Shown here: positions 50,561-59,047 of the stretch, one piece after another
Position numbering within the stretch: position 1 is the stretch's first letter
How the letters are laid out: every line of letters starts with the position of its first letter
NCBI RefSeq assembly: GCF_000709795.1
Contig: NZ_KL503805.1
Span: 62,001 to 126,000, forward strand
DNA: 64,000 nt
Direction: 5' to 3'
DNA from: Bartonella bacilliformis Ver097
GTDB taxonomy: Bacteria; Pseudomonadota; Alphaproteobacteria; Rhizobiales; Rhizobiaceae
Position numbers and translations under genes: made by a program
Notes under the pieces: generated by a model
Database searches by the model: none
Told to the model about the DNA's origin: nothing
Seen by the model: only the letters and a program-made list of their open reading frames with translations

Positions 50561-51178
50561 ATGAGCAAAAGCTACACTCTTAAGGCCGAAGTACGCGAAC
50601 GGGTTGGTAAGGGGTCCTCCCGTGAACTCCGTCGTAATGGTCTTATTCCAGCTGTCATTTATGGTGACAAACAGCCTCCTTTGGCAATTTCGGTTCCCTA
50701 CAAGGAAATTTTCTATAAAATCCACGGTGGTGGTTTTCGTACCACTATTGCTACTCTCGAAATCGGCAAGGAAAAAATTCAAGTTCTTCCAAAAGATTAT
50801 CAACTTGATCCGGTTCGTGACTTCCCTATACATGTGGATTTCTTACGCGTTTCAGCGAAATCAATCGTACATGTCAATATTCCTGTGCATTTCCTTCATG
50901 AAGACACAGCCCCAGGTATTAAACGCGGCGGTGTTTTGAACATTGTTCGCCATGAAATTGAATGTACTGCACCAGCAAATGCTATTCCTGATGCGATTCA
51001 GATTGATCTTTCCAGTTATTCTATTGGTGATTCCATCCACATCTCAGCAGTACAATTACCAGAAGGTGTAACTCCAGTTATTCAAGATCGAAACTTTACC
51101 ATTGCAACGATCGCAGCACCAGCTGGCATAGATGATACTTCAGAAGAAGAAAACAACGAAAGTGATGCAAAAAAATAG
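50561..51178 (+). CDS. rplY: 50S ribosomal protein L25, long (Ctc/TL5) form
   Basis: L25 binds 5S rRNA in the large subunit. The 205-residue product has the N-terminal L25 beta-barrel ([27 protein letters not shown]) and the C-terminal TL5/Ctc domain found in the long form ([32 protein letters not shown]), with an acidic tail. It is cotranscribed with nothing upstream; an intrinsic terminator at 51191 separates it from pth. Confidence 0.97.
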   Translation: MSKSYTLKAEVRERVGKGSSRELRRNGLIPAVIYGDKQPPLAISVPYKEIFYKIHGGGFRTTIATLEIGKEKIQVLPKDYQLDPVRDFPIHVDFLRVSAKSIVHVNIPVHFLHEDTAPGIKRGGVLNIVRHEIECTAPANAIPDAIQIDLSSYSIGDSIHISAVQLPEGVTPVIQDRNFTIATIAAPAGIDDTSEEENNESDAKK

Positions 51179-51190
51179 TCAATTTTCGTA

Positions 51191-51216
51191 GGCGGGAGAA
51201 ACTTCCCGCCTTTTTT
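51191..51216 (+). terminator. Intrinsic terminator after rplY
   Basis: GGCGGGA (51191-51197) and TCCCGCC (51204-51210) form a 7-bp GC-rich stem with a 6-base loop followed by six T residues. Confidence 0.92.
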
Positions 51217-51257
51217 GAAGCGTTTTTCTAATCTTTTATACTTTACCAAAGGCGCAT

Positions 51258-51839
51258 ATGTTACTTATTGCTGGTCTTGGCAATCCCGGTTCACACTATC
51301 AAAATAACCGTCATAATATCGGTTTTATGGCTGTTGATGCCATTCATGAAGCTTTTTCCTTTTCTCCATGGTCAAAAAAATTTCAAGCTGAAATCTCAAA
51401 TGGTCTTATCAATGATGAAAAAATTCTTCTTATAAAACCGCAAACTTTTATGAATTTATCTGGTCAAGCCATTGGAGAAGCTTTACGATTTTATAAATTA
51501 GATTTAGATCACCTGATTGTTCTTTATGATGAATTAGATTTACCACCAGGAACAGTGCGTGTAAAAATTGGTGGAAGAAGTAATGGACATAAGGGTATAA
51601 AATCAATCGACAGTCACTGTGGTAATAATTACCACCATGTACGCTTAGGGATCGGGCGCCCTATCGCTAAAGAACTGGTTGATCAATATGTTTTAGGAAA
51701 TTTTACACAATCTGATCAAAAATGGTTACCGACTTTATTAGGTATAATTGCAAACAATGTTGCTATACTTATAAAAGGAGATAGCAATTGCTTTATGAAT
51801 AAGGTCTCGTTAACAATGAAAAACCAAGGTCTACAGTAA
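51258..51839 (+). CDS. pth: Peptidyl-tRNA hydrolase Pth
   Basis: Pth recycles peptidyl-tRNAs that drop off ribosomes. The 193-residue protein shows [18 protein letters not shown] with the catalytic His in [29 protein letters not shown] and [13 protein letters not shown] with the second conserved region. The rplY-pth order is common; here a terminator between them suggests partial read-through or a separate promoter. ychF lies further downstream, as in many bacteria, but the transpeptidase gene intervenes. Confidence 0.96.
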   Translation: MLLIAGLGNPGSHYQNNRHNIGFMAVDAIHEAFSFSPWSKKFQAEISNGLINDEKILLIKPQTFMNLSGQAIGEALRFYKLDLDHLIVLYDELDLPPGTVRVKIGGRSNGHKGIKSIDSHCGNNYHHVRLGIGRPIAKELVDQYVLGNFTQSDQKWLPTLLGIIANNVAILIKGDSNCFMNKVSLTMKNQGLQ

Positions 51840-52002
51840 AGCGTGATTTCTCACGAAAACATGAAATGCACCTAAATTCTTCCCCATATTTTTTTATGTT
51901 TGATATCCCCTTTCTTTTTAAAAGGAAAGGCAAGCGCATATATATTGGGGAAAAATATAGAATCTATAAAATAAAACTGTTCAAACTCATAATTATTTTG
52001 AA

Positions 52003-52701
52003 TCAAAAGAATCCTGTCGATTGACCCTTAAATGAATCTCTCGGTAAAACCACCACATGTGAACCATTAGGAACACGATCATAAAGATCAATAATATCTT
52101 GATTGAGCAAACGGATACATCCACTTGATATAGCCTGACCAATCGACCATGTTTCATGTGAGCCATGAATACGGAAGAACGTATCTTGTCCATCTTGAAA
52201 GAGATAAAGTGCTCGTGCACCCAATGGATTATCAGGACCCGCTGGCATACCTTCCCCTAAGTGACCGTAACGTTCTGGCTCACGAGCCATCATTGCTGCA
52301 GTCGGCCTCCAAGAAGGCCACTGGCGTTTATATTGTATAACTCCTGTACCTTGAAAAGCTAACCCTTCTTTACCAACGCCGATACCATAACGCAGAGCTT
52401 TGCCATTTTCACCAATCAGATAAAGAAAACATTTTTCTGTATCTATAACCAACGTACCAGGTGGATAAGTTGTTTCATAATCAACTTGTTGGCGCCAAAA
52501 TTTTGGATGAATTGTTGTAAGATCAATGGCAGGCAAAAAGTGAGATTCATTCGTTACAGCTCCGTATAAAACCTGCATTTTCTCTGGAACATACCAAGCT
52601 TGTTGAGAAGGAAAACGCGATACATTCGACTGAGGTGTAAGACAACCAACTAACGCTAATGGTGCTGCAATCAAAAAAATACGACGAAATAATAACCCCA
52701 T
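52003..52701 (-). CDS. L,D-transpeptidase lipoprotein (YkuD domain)
   Basis: The 232-residue protein has a lipoprotein signal with lipobox LVGC (Cys20), so it should be lipid-anchored by Lgt/Lsp. The YkuD domain (about 83-220) contains the active-site HGSH (His179) and SSGCIRLLN with nucleophile Cys195. Such enzymes form 3-3 peptidoglycan cross-links or attach outer-membrane proteins to the wall, as described in rhizobia and Brucella. Which reaction is used here is not decidable. Divergent from ychF. Confidence 0.93.
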   Translation of the reverse strand: MGLLFRRIFLIAAPLALVGCLTPQSNVSRFPSQQAWYVPEKMQVLYGAVTNESHFLPAIDLTTIHPKFWRQQVDYETTYPPGTLVIDTEKCFLYLIGENGKALRYGIGVGKEGLAFQGTGVIQYKRQWPSWRPTAAMMAREPERYGHLGEGMPAGPDNPLGARALYLFQDGQDTFFRIHGSHETWSIGQAISSGCIRLLNQDIIDLYDRVPNGSHVVVLPRDSFKGQSTGFF

Positions 52702-52967
52702 ATTTTCTCCAAATTATTTTATGTTGTCACTTATCATATTACAAGAAACTTAGCATATTATTAAAATTTATTTATAATTTTATTAACACTAAAAATAAGA
52801 ATATTCAGTATTTGATGATTAAACAATTATAAGAATTACGCAATATGTTCTTTTGTGCACAATCATAAAAATTAGAGACTAGAACTCTTTCTAAAACATG
52901 CTATAAAAATACAAATGAAGCTTTATCTGAATTATAAAACAACTTAAAATCAATAGAGAGAGAGCTT

Positions 52968-54071
52968 ATGGGTTTTAAATGCGGGATTGTTGGACTACCC
53001 AATGTCGGTAAATCAACCCTTTTTAATGCATTAACAAAAACAGCTGCAGCACAAGCTGCCAATTATCCTTTTTGTACGATTGAACCGAATACTGGTGAAG
53101 TTGCCGTTCCAGATCCAAGGATGAAAAAAATTGCCTCTATCGCCGATTCAAAAGAAATCATTCCTACGCGTATCAGTTTTGTTGATATTGCAGGACTCGT
53201 CCGTGGTGCTTCAAAAGGTGAAGGCTTAGGCAATAAATTTTTAGCGAATATTCGTGAGGTTGATGCTATTATCCATGTGCTACGGTGTTTTAAAAATGAA
53301 GATATTACACATGTAGAAGGACGAATTGATCCCGTTTTTGATGCGACGATTGTTGAAACTGAACTTATGCTCTCAGATCTTGAAAGCTTAGAGCGACGTA
53401 TCATACCAATCCGAAAGACTGCAACTGGAAAAGACAAGGAATCTCTAACAATCCTGCCTATCATGGAAGCAGCACTAGCCTTGTTGCAAAAGGGAAGTCC
53501 TGTGCGATTATTGCTCAAAGATCTTCCTTCTGATGAGCGACGTATTCTTAATAGCCTAAATCTTTTAACCTCAAAACCTGTGCTTTATGTTTGTAACGTA
53601 AATGAAAATGAAGCTGCTCATGGCAATGATTTTACTCAAGTGATTGAAAAAATAGCAGAAGAACAGAACGCACAAACTATTATCATTTCTGCTTCTATCG
53701 AATCTGAAATTGCCCAACTCACTGATGAAGAAGCAACAGAATATCTTAATGCTCTAGGATTATCTGAGCCTAGTCTAGATCGACTCATTCGTGCTGGTTA
53801 TCGTTTGCTTGATCTCATTACTTATTTTACCTGTGGACCTAAAGAAACACGGGCATGGACAATTGTCCGTGGCACAAAAGCACCCCAGGCAGCAGGTATT
53901 ATCCACTCAGACTTTGAACGTGGTTTTATTCGTGCTCAAACTATCAGCTATGAAGATTATATTACTTTAGGAGGAGAAAACGGAGCAAAAGAAGCAGGAA
54001 AAGCTCGTGATGAAGGAAAAGAATATATTGTACAAGACGGTGATGTCATGCTGTTTAAGCACAATACTTAA
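52968..54071 (+). CDS. ychF: Redox-regulated ribosome-binding ATPase YchF (Obg family)
   Basis: The 367-residue protein has a G domain with G1 GLPNVGKSTLFN, G3 DIAGLVRGASKGEGLG and an NVNE (not NKxD) motif that favours ATP over GTP, a coiled-coil insertion, and a C-terminal TGS domain (ITYFTCGPKETRAWT...). YchF/OLA1 binds ribosomes and is linked to the oxidative-stress response. Start ATG at 52968 after AGAGAGAG. Confidence 0.96.
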   Translation: MGFKCGIVGLPNVGKSTLFNALTKTAAAQAANYPFCTIEPNTGEVAVPDPRMKKIASIADSKEIIPTRISFVDIAGLVRGASKGEGLGNKFLANIREVDAIIHVLRCFKNEDITHVEGRIDPVFDATIVETELMLSDLESLERRIIPIRKTATGKDKESLTILPIMEAALALLQKGSPVRLLLKDLPSDERRILNSLNLLTSKPVLYVCNVNENEAAHGNDFTQVIEKIAEEQNAQTIIISASIESEIAQLTDEEATEYLNALGLSEPSLDRLIRAGYRLLDLITYFTCGPKETRAWTIVRGTKAPQAAGIIHSDFERGFIRAQTISYEDYITLGGENGAKEAGKARDEGKEYIVQDGDVMLFKHNT

Positions 54072-54227
54072 TTTCTTTCTTTTGCAATTTCATGACCTCT
54101 TAGTAACTAAAAGGAAATTTCTTTGCGTCAGATTATCTTTATGCCTTTAAGAATACTCTTCAACAAAAATAAGCCCTATAATGAGCGCACTATTTTTTAA
54201 TCTTCCATAAAAAATAAAAACGCAAAA

Positions 54228-54671
54228 TTAACGTACCCAAAGGCCTTCATACTTAAATTCTGGAGCGTCCTGCAAAGCATCCTTTGTCATATGCGTGATA
54301 AGCTTCCATTTGCCATCATCATATGTCATCTTAATTGCTACTGAAGGAACAACAACATAACGATCCCCCATACCTAAAAAACCACCAAAAACGATAATAA
54401 TTCCCTCAATATTATTTTGACGCAAAAGAACATCTTTTACTTTGCCAATATTTTCACCTTCCATAGTGTATATATCTGCACCAATAAGACTTGAAACAAC
54501 AAAATCAGCTGTTAAAGGTGTTACCTCATAATGAGGAGATATATCTGAATCAACCTGTACAACATCACTTGCCAAAACTGTTTCAAATTCTGAAGGGAGC
54601 GTAAAAGATTGACTATAAGCATGAGAAAGCATAAAAATTAACACAAGAGCAATGGAAGTCATTTTCTTCAT
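54228..54671 (-). CDS. Exported PRC-barrel domain protein
   Basis: The 147-residue product has a signal peptide (about 1-20, ending AYS) and a PRC-barrel domain at about 57-130: SLIGADIYTMEGENIGKVKD, then VVFGG-like IIVFGGFLGMGDRYVVVP. PRC barrels usually occur in the cytosol (RimM, photosystem H subunit), but secreted versions are common in rhizobia; their role is unknown. Divergent from trmL. Confidence 0.85.
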   Translation of the reverse strand: MKKMTSIALVLIFMLSHAYSQSFTLPSEFETVLASDVVQVDSDISPHYEVTPLTADFVVSSLIGADIYTMEGENIGKVKDVLLRQNNIEGIIIVFGGFLGMGDRYVVVPSVAIKMTYDDGKWKLITHMTKDALQDAPEFKYEGLWVR

Positions 54672-55124
54672 TATTCATCTCCGTTTTTATTTAATGCATC
54701 ATCATCGAATTTTTTCCCTCTATGCTTTCAAACCAGTGACTTTATCACTTTTTTTTTCAATTTTTCTTAGATCTTTCATCTAAAATAGGCCAAATTTGTT
54801 TTTTGCAATATCAATAAACTTCATCCCAATAATTAAAAGCAAGTCTTACTAATTATAAGAAGATAAACTGCTTACAGTTAAATGCTCAAGTATCGCACAT
54901 GCAATTTTCAAACTTTTTTGAAATTCCATCCTCATAGGTTAAAATAAGGCACCGCTCAAAAAAATCCTGAACACAATGAAAAAGCTAAAACATGACTTCA
55001 CTCTCTAAAGAAAAATAACTTACATGACAACACAGATAAACAAAAAAACCTAACTCCCCTTATACCTGAATTAACCTGCATCACTTCTTTACAAGTGAGT
55101 ATATAAAATCATATTGGACAAAGT
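54672..55124. other. Divergent intergenic region before trmL
   Basis: This should hold the promoters of the PRC-barrel gene and trmL. A TCACTT/AAGTGA hairpin (55081-55098) lies 26 bases before the trmL start. Nothing coding is seen. Confidence 0.5.
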
Positions 55125-55592
55125 ATGACACTTCACATCGCTCTTTTTCAACCAGACATTGCTGGTAATACTGGAACAATTTTACGTCTTGGTGCATGTC
55201 TTGGCGTGCATGTGCATATCATTGAACCTGCAGGCTTTGATCTATCAGATCGCAATCTCAAACGGGCAGGTATGGACTATCTTGAACGTTCCTCTTTAGA
55301 GAGACACATTGATTGGCAACATTTTCTTGATGCCATGCAGAAATTTAATCGTCGTCTTTTGCTCCTGAGTACAAAAGCAACAACGTATTACACAAATATA
55401 TGTTATCAGAAAAATGACGTTTTACTTTTTGGTCGTGAGTCAGTAGGTGTTCCTGCTTATGTTCATCAAGCAGTTGATTATACATTAAAAATTCCTATGC
55501 AACAGCAAATGCGTTCTTTAAATCTCGCAATGAGCGTGGCCATAACAACAGGAGAAGCTCTACGCCAAATTGGTTATGATGGATTAAAGTAA
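55125..55592 (+). CDS. trmL: tRNA (cytidine/uridine-34 2'-O)-methyltransferase TrmL
   Basis: TrmL methylates the wobble ribose of leucine tRNAs. The 155-residue SPOUT protein is minimal, with ALFQPDIAGNTGTILRLGACLG at the start and the knotted SAM site LLFGRESVGVP followed by PMQQQMRSLNLAMSVAI. Normal length. Convergent with the CCA-adding enzyme, 18 bases apart. Confidence 0.94.
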   Translation: MTLHIALFQPDIAGNTGTILRLGACLGVHVHIIEPAGFDLSDRNLKRAGMDYLERSSLERHIDWQHFLDAMQKFNRRLLLLSTKATTYYTNICYQKNDVLLFGRESVGVPAYVHQAVDYTLKIPMQQQMRSLNLAMSVAITTGEALRQIGYDGLK

Positions 55593-55610
55593 AAAAAACA
55601 AAGAATAATG

Positions 55611-56864
55611 TTACGGTTCAAATTTTTCTAATAGCTCATTACGATCTATTAAAAACCCGCTTTCAACCCATATCATCTCTAATTCTTTGAGTTTTTGTCC
55701 TACAATCTTCCCTTTAGCAAAACCTCTTTCTATTAAATCCTTACCACTGACAGGAAAGACAGGCATCTCCCACCTTTGAGCAAGCTGATAAAGCTTCATA
55801 TAATGCTCTATTCTTTGAGAATTCTCGTTTCCCTCTACAGGACCAGCACATACAATTGCTACAGATAAAGATAAATGATCTAAAATCGGCTGTCGACCAT
55901 GAAAATAAATTAGTTTTTGCAAACAGATCTCTGAACAATTTTGACTTATTGATTCTACCTTTGCCCACTCTCTTAACCGCGTTTTTTCCTTATTAGAAAA
56001 ACGTAAACGACGAGCAATATCTTGAAGGCGTTCAGAATCAGGTGGAAGAAGACTTTGTAACCTCAATAACGGATCTTCTTTCCAACCAAGAACATGCTCT
56101 GTTTTCACAAGTGAGTGAATTGCATCAATACCCCATTTTTCTGTTTCAGGAAAAATAAGTGTTAAAATGCCACTTTGACGCATCCATAAAAGGGCACGTG
56201 TTGGATCTGAAGCAGCAAGAAGTTTTTTTATTTCTTCCCAAACACGTTCAGATGAGAGTTTATGCAAACCTTGTTTTAAAGCAACACACGCTTTCAATCC
56301 TTGTGCATCAGGCCGTCCTGCTCCATACCAAGCAAAAAAGCGAAAAAAGCGTAAAATACGCAAATAATCTTCACAAATACGCTGTTCTGCAACACCAATA
56401 AAACGTATTGTACGGCTTGCAATATCACTCAAACCTCCTACCAAATCATAAAGTTGGCCAGTGGCATCACAATACAGTGCATTAATAGTAAAATCTCGTC
56501 GTTCAGCATCTTTTTTCCAGTCACGGCCAAAAGCAACTTTCGCGTGACGGCCATCTGTTTCAACATCAGAACGAAGAGTTGTCACCTCATAAGAACATGA
56601 TTCAGCAACCACCGTTACTGTACCAAAATCAATACCAGTAGGAACAGCTTTAAATCCTGCTTCTTCTACGCGCTTGATAACTTTCTGTGGCAAACAAGTT
56701 GTCGCAATATCAATATCACTAATGGGCTGTCCTAGAAGTTGATTACGGACTGCACCACCAACAACACGCGCCTCCTCATTATCCAACGACAAAATACGAA
56801 GAAGTGTTTGAATATTTTTATGCTGCAACCAATCAGCCTGTTTGAAATTCGGTATTGTGTTCAC
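55611..56864 (-). CDS. cca: CCA tRNA nucleotidyltransferase / poly(A) polymerase family
   Basis: The 417-residue class II nucleotidyltransferase has the head VVGGAVRNQLLGQPISDIDIATT with the metal-binding DxD, then TLRSDVETDGRHA, RRDFTINAL and RILRFFRFFAWYG. It should repair or add CCA on tRNA 3' ends. Since the window's tRNA already encodes CCA, repair is the likely main role. The family also includes poly(A) polymerases; the rhizobial position and length favour the CCA enzyme. Confidence 0.9.
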   Translation of the reverse strand: MNTIPNFKQADWLQHKNIQTLLRILSLDNEEARVVGGAVRNQLLGQPISDIDIATTCLPQKVIKRVEEAGFKAVPTGIDFGTVTVVAESCSYEVTTLRSDVETDGRHAKVAFGRDWKKDAERRDFTINALYCDATGQLYDLVGGLSDIASRTIRFIGVAEQRICEDYLRILRFFRFFAWYGAGRPDAQGLKACVALKQGLHKLSSERVWEEIKKLLAASDPTRALLWMRQSGILTLIFPETEKWGIDAIHSLVKTEHVLGWKEDPLLRLQSLLPPDSERLQDIARRLRFSNKEKTRLREWAKVESISQNCSEICLQKLIYFHGRQPILDHLSLSVAIVCAGPVEGNENSQRIEHYMKLYQLAQRWEMPVFPVSGKDLIERGFAKGKIVGQKLKELEMIWVESGFLIDRNELLEKFEP

Positions 56865-57104
56865 TCTCCTTTAGCCCTTTAACGAATTTTCATGATCAGC
56901 GCTCCATAACGCCAATATTGGAATACTTTCCACAGTCTACCATCTCTCTTCAATGCAGCATATCTTTATTATCTATATATAAAATACCAAAAAAACGCCT
57001 ATCACACTTATTTTCTCTTTATTTTTTGATACAAATCATAAAATATTTATGATCAATATAAAAACAATTATTATTTTGCGACAAATGCCTTAAGGAAGAA
57101 ATCA

Positions 57105-58136
57105 ATGAGTCAAGATGATACATTATCCAACTCTGTCAAAAAGGCCAATATGAATGATGATGGAAAATTCACCGTTAGTGATATTGATAAGGCACATAAA
57201 GAATTAGATCTTCTGCAAAAGGAAATTGACAAAGTTATTTTTGGCCAAAATCATGTAATTGAACACACCTTAACAGCTATTTTAGCAGGGGGTCATACCC
57301 TTCTCGTTGGCGTTCCAGGGCTTGCTAAAACACGCCTTGTCGACACATTAGGAACTGTATTAGGACTTGATACAAAGCGCATCCAATTTACACCCGATTT
57401 GATGCCATCAGATATTATCGGTTCTGAAATTATGGACTCAGATAAAAATGGTAAACGCTCTTTCCGTTACATTCAAGGTCCTATTTTTGCACAAATTCTT
57501 ATGGCTGATGAAATTAATCGTGCTTCTCCTCGTACACAATCAGCCCTTTTGCAAGCTATGCAAGAATACCATGTTACTGTTGCTGGAACCCATTATAACT
57601 TACCACAATCTTTTCATGTCCTTGCAACCCAAAACCCTCTTGAACAGGAGGGAACCTACCCGCTTCCTGAAGCACAGCTTGATCGCTTTTTAATGCAAAT
57701 TGACATTGATTACCCTGATTTAGAAACAGAACGGCGTATTATTTTAGAAACGGTAAATCAAAAAAGCCAAGTTGTAAAATCAGTTTTGTCGACTAAAAAA
57801 TTGCAAAAAATTCAAAAAATCGTTCGCACAATACCCGTTTCTGAAAATGTTGTTGAAGTTATTTTGAAGTTGGTGCGTTCAGCTCGCCCTCATAAAGATA
57901 ATTCGCTTGCGAATAAATATATTGCTTGGGGTCCTGGTCCTCGAGCATCACAGGCACTTTCACTTTGTGCCCGTGCTCGTGCTCTCTATCACGGACGTTT
58001 ATCTCCCTCACTTGATGATATCCAAGCCTTGGCACAACCCGTATTGCAACATCGGATGGCACTCAATTTTTCTGCACGTGCTGAAGATATAACTGTAAGA
58101 GATATTATTGCTACTCTTGTGAAAGGCGCTCTTTAA
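57105..58136 (+). CDS. MoxR-family AAA+ ATPase
   Basis: The 343-residue AAA+ ATPase has Walker A GVPGLAKT, Walker B LMADEINRASPRTQSALL, sensor ATQNPLEQEGTYPLPEAQLDRF and the MoxR lid domain. MoxR proteins act as chaperone-like ATPases, usually with DUF58 and VWA-type partners encoded alongside, as here. AAGGAAGAAATCA precedes the ATG. It heads a four-gene overlapping operon. Confidence 0.94.
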   Translation: MSQDDTLSNSVKKANMNDDGKFTVSDIDKAHKELDLLQKEIDKVIFGQNHVIEHTLTAILAGGHTLLVGVPGLAKTRLVDTLGTVLGLDTKRIQFTPDLMPSDIIGSEIMDSDKNGKRSFRYIQGPIFAQILMADEINRASPRTQSALLQAMQEYHVTVAGTHYNLPQSFHVLATQNPLEQEGTYPLPEAQLDRFLMQIDIDYPDLETERRIILETVNQKSQVVKSVLSTKKLQKIQKIVRTIPVSENVVEVILKLVRSARPHKDNSLANKYIAWGPGPRASQALSLCARARALYHGRLSPSLDDIQALAQPVLQHRMALNFSARAEDITVRDIIATLVKGAL

Positions 58137-59047
58137 TGGCCATTGGCAGAAAAGTTTTTAAAGAAAGTGCAAAATCGCTTACAAAAAAACTACATAAAGA
58201 TGTAGCCAATATACCCTATTGCCTCTTACAAGCACGCCTTATAGCAAACACAATGATAACCGGATGGCACAGCCAGCGCAAACATGGCAATGGAGAAAAT
58301 TTCTGGCAATTTCGTCTTTATACTGAAGGAGAACCCATTACACGCATCGACTGGCGCCGCTCAGCACGTGGTAAAAATACTTACCTACGCGAATATGAAT
58401 GGGAAATGGCGCAAACCGTTTGGATTTGGCCTGATCAAAGTGCCTCTATGCAGTATTGCTCGCGCTTTTCTAAAAGCTCTAAAGGCAATTATGCTATCAT
58501 TCTTTCTCTTGCATTAGCAACACTTCTTGCGCGAAGCGGTGAGCATATTGCTATCCCTGATTTAATGGCTCCCACCATGACATCCAATGTCGCGGAACGC
58601 ATGGCTCTAGCTTTAATTCATTACCAAGATGAAAATCCATTTCCGAATTTTTCAACTATAACACGATTCTCACAAGTCATCATCATCAGTGACTTTCTAG
58701 ATCATCCTGAAATGATTATTCAAAATTTAGGAGCTTTAGCTGCAAAACAGGTCAACGTACATCTGATTGAAGTTGCTGATCCAGCCGAGGAGTCTTTTCC
58801 TTACACAGGTCGTACAGAATTTTTTGATCCTGAAACAAAAGAAAAAATTCTTCTAGGAAGAGCAGAACACCTCCGTGAGGATTATTGCAACCTCTACCAA
58901 GCAAGACGACAAGAATTGATCAATTTTTGCTCACACCAAGGATGGACCTACTATGTTAGTAAAACTGATCGGCCTTTAACAGAAATTATTTTGCAATTCG
59001 CAAACAGAATGAGTGGTGCTACATCTCATGGAAGGAGATCACTTTGA
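58136..59047 (+). CDS. DUF58 domain-containing protein
   Basis: The 303-residue protein carries the DUF58 core, EGEPITRIDWRRSARGKN followed by REYEWEMAQTVWIWPDQSASM. This core has a VWA-like fold and is typically partnered with MoxR. No membrane segment is obvious, unlike many DUF58 proteins. It overlaps moxR by one base (TAATG) and the next gene by four bases. Confidence 0.92.
   Translation: MAIGRKVFKESAKSLTKKLHKDVANIPYCLLQARLIANTMITGWHSQRKHGNGENFWQFRLYTEGEPITRIDWRRSARGKNTYLREYEWEMAQTVWIWPDQSASMQYCSRFSKSSKGNYAIILSLALATLLARSGEHIAIPDLMAPTMTSNVAERMALALIHYQDENPFPNFSTITRFSQVIIISDFLDHPEMIIQNLGALAAKQVNVHLIEVADPAEESFPYTGRTEFFDPETKEKILLGRAEHLREDYCNLYQARRQELINFCSHQGWTYYVSKTDRPLTEIILQFANRMSGATSHGRRSL

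Noticed and set aside
51908-51930. CCTTTCTTTT/AAAAGGAAAGG hairpin after pth
   Set aside because: It has a bulge and no following T-run; may be chance in low-complexity sequence.
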